Part shown: positions 58,305 to 64,000 of the stretch, one piece after another
Layout: each line of letters begins with the position of its first letter
How positions within the stretch are numbered: the stretch's first letter is position 1
DNA from: Plumapathes pennacea
Taxonomy: Eukaryota; Cnidaria; Anthozoa; Antipatharia; Myriopathidae
DNA: 64,000 nucleotides
Reading direction: 5' to 3'
Assembly: GCA_964036295.1 (NCBI GenBank)
Contig: OZ038468.1
Coordinates: 4,150,501-4,214,500 of the forward strand
Made by a program: the position numbers and the translations under genes
The notes under the pieces: generated by a model
The model's database searches: none
What the model was told of the DNA's origin: nothing
What the model saw: the letters and a program-made list of their open reading frames with translations, nothing else

Positions 58305-60262
58305 TGATGAAAAATTGTCACTTAGGGAGGGGTGGTGGGGATTCAAATTGACACCAACGGTTTTTTTCTGGTCCATGCATAACTGTCCGATGATCTAGGA
58401 ATCGAAGTTGCCGAGCTTTCGCTAGCATTTTTGCATAGAGAAACAGCGTTTATCGGCTGCATGTCGATGTGTCTGAGAAGTCTAGTCATCGTTCTGTTCT
58501 GTGCCGGAGCCGGATGGCGTTTAAACGATGATTTTGGGGGAAATCGGCGATTATGTAAGAGCGAGTTGGGGATTTTAGGCATATGGCTTCCTGCCTTTCT
58601 CAATTTTTAGCACAGGCAGCCCACAAGGTGTTACTTAGTCACGCCTGATCGGTTAATAAGGATTTGTATGGGGAGATTTTCAAATCACATTTTATGCGTG
58701 AAAATAAAAAAATCTTACTCCTGAAATTGGTCAGATAACATTACGAGTCCTTATTTACCGTTTAAGGTGACTTTCGAGGCAATTTGGCGCCGATTTAGTG
58801 ATTTTTTTTTGTGGTGATTGTGTATGTACTAAAAATTTAGAAAAGCAGGAAGCCATATGCCTAAAATCCCCGACTCGCTCCTACATAATCGCCGATTTCT
58901 CCCCAAAATCATCGTTTAAACGCCATCCGGCTCCGGCACAGAACAGAACGATGACTAGACTTCTCAGACACATCGACATGCAGCCGATAAACGCTGTTTC
59001 TCCATGCACAAATGTTAGCGAAAGCTCGGCAACTTGGATTCCCTAGATCATCGGACAGTTATGCATGGACCAGAGAAAAACCGTTGGTGTCAATTTGAAT
59101 CCCCACCACCCCTCCCTAAGTGACAATTTTTTAAACGTTCGTTCGAACCGTGTGCCGACCTCACCCGGCTGGGGAAATTTTGACATTATGCAGTACTGTA
59201 ATTGATCGACTGGCGACGAAATGAAAGCCACCTTGAAAGCAAAGCGCTTATATAGCTACAGCTACAGTCACGCTGCAAAATTCTGGTAGGTTTTATCGCC
59301 CACAATTGTCCCCAGGCGGGTGAGGTCGGTGCACACAGTTTGAACGAACGTTTGAAAAATTGTCACTTGGGGAGGGGTGGTGGGGATTCAAATTGACACC
59401 AACGGTTTTTCTCTGGTCCATGCATAACTGTCCGATGATCTAGGAATCGAAGTTGCCGAGCTTTCGCTAGCATTTTCGAGTGGAGAAACAGCGTTTATCG
59501 GCTGCATGTCGATGTTTCTGAGAAGTCTAGTCATCGTTTTGTTCTGTGCCGGAGCCTGATGGCGTTTAAGCGATGATTTCGGGGATAAATCGGTGATTAT
59601 GTAAGAGCGAGTAGGGGATTTTAGGCATTTGGCTTCCTGCCTTTCTAAATTTTTAGTACATACACAATCACCACAAAAAAAAAATTGCTAAATCGGCGCC
59701 AAATCGCCACGAAAGTCACCTTAAACGGTAAATAAAAAGAGGTTATTACACGGAAAGGAGTGCAATACGGCGGAGTATTTTTACAAGTCGGTTTTATTTT
59801 TTCGAGCCTGCTTTAGGCGAGAAAAAATAAAATTGACGAGTAAAAATACAGCCGTATTGCACGACTTTTTGTGTAATAAATTGTTTATTATACGACAAAC
59901 GAAGCAGGCCAAACGTTCTCGCCCCGCGCAAAATGGAACAAAAAGTGACGCGTTCGTAAGCTTTGCTTGCGAAAATTTATCACGTAAGCTAATAAACCAG
60001 TTGACCTGGTTCCTTACGAGTGCAATACGCTCCCATCTTCGCACTCGTTTTGGTCCATATTTGCACTCGAAAATGTGAAGTCGTGTAATAAGGACTCGTA
60101 ATGTTATCTGACCAATTTCAGGAGTAAGATTTTTTTATTTTCACGCATAAAATGTGATTTGAAAATCTCCTCATACAAATCCTTATTAACCGATCGGCCG
60201 TGACGTCTCAGACCTTGACCGATCAGGAGTGACTTAGTAACACCTTGTTGGCTGCCTGTGGA
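58305..60262. mobile_element. Compound foldback insertion
   Basis: A roughly 300-bp module (AATTGTCACTTAGGGAGGGG to CTTCCTGCCTTTCT) occurs at 58312-58605 (plus), 58840-59135 (inverted) and 59355-59650 (plus). An outer inverted pair starts CACAGGCAGCCCACAAGGTG at 58610 and ends CACCTTGTTGGCTGCCTGTG at 60243-60262. A further element (GAGGTTATTACACGGAAAGG, 59738-60090, compare 34898-35222) is inserted in the right half. No transposase ORF and no clear target duplication. Confidence 0.6.
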
Positions 60263-61574
60263 GAAACTTGATATTGAGTTGAAGTTTTGTTTCTTGGGAA
60301 ATGTGTTTCTTTATCAAGAGCGATAGATTCCATGCAACGCAAAACCTGCGGTCAAGCAGAATTATATAGACACAAAACCAAGCTCAGCGGAGAGATTTAC
60401 TTGACAGACACCCGTTTATGTGGACAGTAAAAAGTGCTGTTTGCTACTGCGAGGGTGTGGATTTTTCCCTTTTTGACAAGAACTACTGTATTATCATTTT
60501 ATCCAAGAGTTATGTTTTGGTAACATCTGTGCCGCGCGTGCATTGCGTGATTGTTATTACGTGCGCAGAAATTGTGTAGAACTAGTTATATTGCATAAAG
60601 AATGCACACAAACGCCCTTAATTATCCGCACGCTAATTTCTTGATTTATACCTGTGACCAGCAGAGTGTGAGAACTAAATTTGCTGATTTCGCGGTTTCC
60701 CATCAACGATTCAAGAATGAAAATAATCGACATTAAACGCAACCGAACGAAGAATATCGAGAGGACAAAAGAACACCAACCGACCAATAAGGAAACACAA
60801 CCGAATCAACTGGACCAATCATATGACGACAAAATGTTCGAAACGTAGCCCGAGAAAACAGGCGTATCTCATCGCGCGCTCGATATAAACCAAACACATT
60901 CAAGAGCGAGATTCTAGCTGAAAAATTACACACTGATTACGGACGTATAGCAGCTAGTACCCGGATGTGGGTGATTTCTCTGATTGGCTGTCGCTCTGTC
61001 TTTGAACAAAATGGACGCAATGGTTTTCTATCACTTTAGCTAACGTTTGCCCAGTTTACAAAGATTAATGTAGTTTGCCAAACAAAACTCAGGGCAACAC
61101 ACCTGATTAGTCAGTTTAAGAACTTACTACTTATAAAACAACACATCTTAGACATTGTGAGTAGCGATATGACGGCGATAACAAAAATTTTGGTCAATAA
61201 ACGAAAACATCCTGATCCTAACAGAGGTAATTAATGCGAACCAATTTGTAAATTTGCCAAATATCAAAGTTTGCTTAACTGCAATATCTGATGACGCCTT
61301 ATCTTGTTGAGAGATAAATTCAGAAAAGTCATATCCAAAAGCACGAAAATGGTATCACAATAAATTGTGCCAAACCCATTGCTTCCGACAACGAAAGTGT
61401 TGCCCCGAAACATTCTTAACAAAACAGCGTAAGTAGAAAATTGTATAGGTCAGTTTATCTATTGCTCCAGAAGCTTCCATTTATATTCGAAGGAAAACAG
61501 CTATATGCATGTTGTCTTATTTTCATCTTCGTTGAAAGCAAGATGATGATGATAACCTTATTTTAACTCGGGTT
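60263..61574. other. Duplicated flank of the peptide-gene unit, no gene
   Basis: 60265-60920 is similar to 32160-32820, and 60935-61440 to 44340-44830. This confirms a large duplicated unit. No coding exon is seen. Confidence 0.6.
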
Positions 61575-61642
61575 GTTCAAAGGTAAGACGAAGCTCATCG
61601 GTCAATCAACTTCAGTGTACTTAGTTGTTACTTTTATTTTCC
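61575..61642 (+). pseudogene. Remnant of a fifth peptide-gene copy (intron start only)
   Basis: GGTAAGACGAAGCTCATCGG and the following TCAACTTCAGTGTACTTAGTTGTTACTTTTA match the beginning of the intron in copies 1-3. The signal-peptide exon is not recognisable upstream and exon 2 is absent. Confidence 0.5.
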
Positions 61643-61689
61643 CATATATATCTTATTGTACTTTAATTTGGGGAAGTAATTACAAATCA

Positions 61690-61955
61690 AAACTTAATCC
61701 TATTTATATTTTGCAAAAAGAATTCTAAGAGCTATTACTTTCAGTGAGAGGAGATCTGCGAGCAAACCAATTTTTAAGAAACTAGAAGTTCTAAACATCT
61801 ATGAAATTGTTGATTTCCAACTTGTTGAATTGGCTTTTCGATACGTCTGCAGATCAGCTGCCCGACACTTTTTCCAGTTATTTTACGGATCTCACCTCAT
61901 TTCATACTTACGGCACTCGGCCCAAATCAAACAAGAATTTTTACTTACCGTTTCA
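61690..61955 (+). mobile_element. 3' fragment of a LINE
   Basis: A disrupted frame gives LIYILQKRILRAITF, IFKKLEVLNIYEIVDFQLVE, and after a shift LPDTFSSYFTD and YGTRPKSNKNFYLPF. This is the C-terminal pattern of CR1/jockey-type LINE ORF2 (QKRxIRxIT, FKKLxxLxIxD, YxTR). It abuts the Gypsy sequence directly. Confidence 0.55.
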
Positions 61956-64000
61956 AAATTTGTTCAGCCAGTTCGGAGACTTCCATTTGAATTGAGAGAG
62001 AAAGTTGACGAAAAACTGGATGATCTGTTGTCGAAGGACATAATTGAGGAAGTGCCAAACACTCCAACCGAATGGGTTTCATCCACTCATCGTTGTGCCA
62101 AAAGCCGACGGGGACATTCGAGTCTGCATTGATATGCGCAGGGCCAATGAAGCAATTGTGCGCGAGAGGCACCACATTCCAACAATTGAGGAAGTCCTGT
62201 ACGACCTTAACGGTGCTACTGTATTCAGTAAACTCGATCTCAAGTGGGGATTTCATCAGATTGAGTTGGAGGAACAGTCACGTGAGATAACAACATTTGT
62301 GACCCACAGAGGATTGTACCGATATAAGAGGTTGATGTTTGGAATCACTTCTGCTCCTGAGAAATACTAGAAAATTGTCTCAGATGTCATCCAAGGTTGT
62401 AATGGAGCAGCCAACATCGCAGATGACCTGATTGTCTATGGTTCTGATTTGGAAGAGCACGATAGGAATTTGCATGCAGTTCTTCAGCGCCTAAGGCAGA
62501 GTGGATTGACTTTGAATGGTGAGAAATGCCAGTTCAGACTTCCGAAGTTGATATTCTTTGGACATGAACTGAGTAGCCGAGGCGTCGCGCCAAGTGAGGA
62601 GAAGACTGCAGCAGTCGTGAATGCCAGAGCACCGAAGAATATTTCTGAAGTCGGTCGTTTGTACAGCTTGTGCAGTACTCAGCGAAGTTTATCCCCAATT
62701 TTGCCCAAGTTGCAGAACCACTATGCAAGCTGCTCGGAAAGGAACAGTCATTTGTGTGGGAGACGGAACAACAGGAATCGTTTGAGAGACTCAAACAGCT
62801 CATGTCAACAGTCAAGGCTCTTGCTTACTTTCGGGATGACTACGAGACCAGGATTGTAGCTGATGCAGGCCCAGAAGGTCTTGGTGCAGTGCTGCTACAA
62901 CATCAAGGGGAAGAGTGGAGAGCAGTTTCCTATGCCTCACGGAACCTCACAGAGGTTGATAGACGGTACGCTCAGACAGAGAAAGAGGCACTTGCTCTGG
63001 TTTGGGTATGCAAGAGATTCAACATTTATGTGTATGGTCGCGAGTTCGAGTTGGAGACCAACCATAAGTCGCTGCAGTATATCTTCAGCAAGTCTTCCAA
63101 GCCATCCGCCCCGGGAAGACAAATGTTGCGGACGCTTTGTCTAGGCTCAACCAAGCAAACCCCAAGGATCCAAGTAGTGAGACTGAGGACCTTGTGAGAT
63201 TTGTTGTGCAAGAGAGCACACCTGTTGCTGTGACCTCAGGAGAAATCGAAAGGGAATCGGAGAATGATCCAGAGATAGCAAGTGTACGCCGCTATATCCA
63301 GATGGGAGATTGGTCACAGTGCAAGACGCCAAGTTACCTTTGTGTAAAGAATGAACTGTGTTCCATTGGAAAGCATGTTCTTCGGGGAGACAGAATTGTT
63401 ATACCCCAGAGCCTCAGGAGAACAGTGCTAGAGTGTGCTCACGAGGGACACCAGGGCGTTGTGAAAATGAACAGTCAGTTGCAAACCAAAGTGTGGTGGC
63501 CGAAAATGGACACAGATGCTGAAAAACTGTGTAAGTCGTGTAATGGATGCCAAGTTGTAGGAGAGTTTAGTCGTCCGGAGCCAATGCAGAGAACGGAGCC
63601 ACCTACAGGTCCACGGCAGGAGCTGCAATAGACCTGATGGGTCTACTGCCTTCAGGAGAAAGCTTGTTAGTCGCCGTGAATTTACTACAGCCGATATTAT
63701 GAAGTGGTAATCATGCATTCAACTACAACAAAGAAGATAATTGTAGCTCTGAATGAAGTCTTCGCAAGATTTGGTTTTCCCCACTCTGTGAAGGCAGACA
63801 ATGGCCCTCAGTTTGTGTCTGAAAAGTTTTCAAGATACCTACGAGACAACGGAGTGGAACAAAGGAGGTCTCCACCACTTTGGCCGCAAGCCAACGGAGA
63901 AGTTGAACGTCAGAACCGAACACTTCTGAAAACCTGCAAAGTTGCTGCAGCAGAAGGGAAGAGCTGGCAGGAGGAAATGCAGAAATTCCTCCTGGCATAT
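61956..64000 (+). mobile_element. Decayed Ty3/Gypsy retrotransposon pol region (runs off the window)
   Basis: Plus-strand frames with stops and shifts give the end of the pre-RT linker (VRRLPFELREKVDEKL) and reverse transcriptase (VPKADGDIRVCIDMRRAN, FSKLDLKWGFHQIEL near 62226, YKRLMFGITSAPEKY then a stop, IADDLIVYG near 62415 where YVDD is usual). RNase H follows (ETRIVADAGPEGLGAVL near 62845; QTEKEALALVW near 62976), then the integrase zinc finger (H-H...C-C, about 63440-63555) and integrase core (ADNGPQFVSEKF near 63795; GEVERQNRTLLKT near 63898). Order RT-RH-IN places it in Ty3/Gypsy. A frameshift lies near 63630. No LTR or gag is seen; the 3' part lies beyond the window. Confidence 0.88.

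Noticed and set aside
1-64000. CRISPR arrays, bacterial operons, rRNA
   Set aside because: None present; intron-containing genes and transposon content are eukaryotic. The regular repeats seen are minisatellites and MITE arms.

Overview
This is a eukaryotic, AT-rich, intron-containing and heavily repeat-laden window. Gene content (GM2-activator-like and MIEAP-like proteins, NUDT2, a class A GPCR), MULE-type SWIM proteins and abundant foldback/MITE DNA all suggest a cnidarian, most likely a stony coral. That assignment is inference from gene style; no mitochondrial or rRNA marker is present.

Left part (1-12.6 kb). Two tandem, minus-strand genes for a GM2-activator-like secreted ML-domain protein (exons 709-2972 and 8936-12561). 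I assembled them from splice signals and similarity between the copies. Between them on the plus strand are three phase-compatible 3' exons (4750-6939) of a gene whose end resembles the C-terminal domain of mitochondria-eating protein (MIEAP/SPATA18). The duplication also covers introns and 3'UTRs.

Middle (12.6-30 kb). A long gene-poor stretch (12.6-20.6 kb) holds tandem duplications and nested foldback elements. Then comes an intact single-exon NUDT2 (20718-21185, minus). A 2.84 kb Mutator-like (MULE) element with long terminal inverted repeats and a 9-bp target duplication sits 8 bp upstream of its start codon, carrying remnants of a CARF-like/transposase-like gene. Beyond it is an unrecognised 195-aa protein (24613-25200) with an N-myristoylation-type start, followed by several hairpin elements.

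Right part (30-61.7 kb). This is a mosaic of segmental duplications. It contains three intact two-exon genes for tiny secreted precursors (67-69 aa: signal peptide, hypervariable short peptide, dibasic KR, conserved two-cysteine tail) and one truncated copy plus a remnant. An intact peptide-receptor-like GPCR (54893-55936) lies head to head with peptide copy 3. A GPCR pseudogene (36287-37331) lies head to head with peptide copy 2 once an intervening 4.4 kb inverted-repeat insertion is discounted. The repeated receptor/peptide pairing is the most interesting feature of the window.

Transposable elements in the right part include a second MULE with a SWIM-type ORF (46023-47963) inserted in a 15-bp minisatellite, a decayed LINE (49205-51650), three PIF/Harbinger-type MITEs with 3-bp target duplications, and a decayed Ty3/Gypsy polyprotein running off the right edge (61956-64000). 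All splice models are from inspection only.
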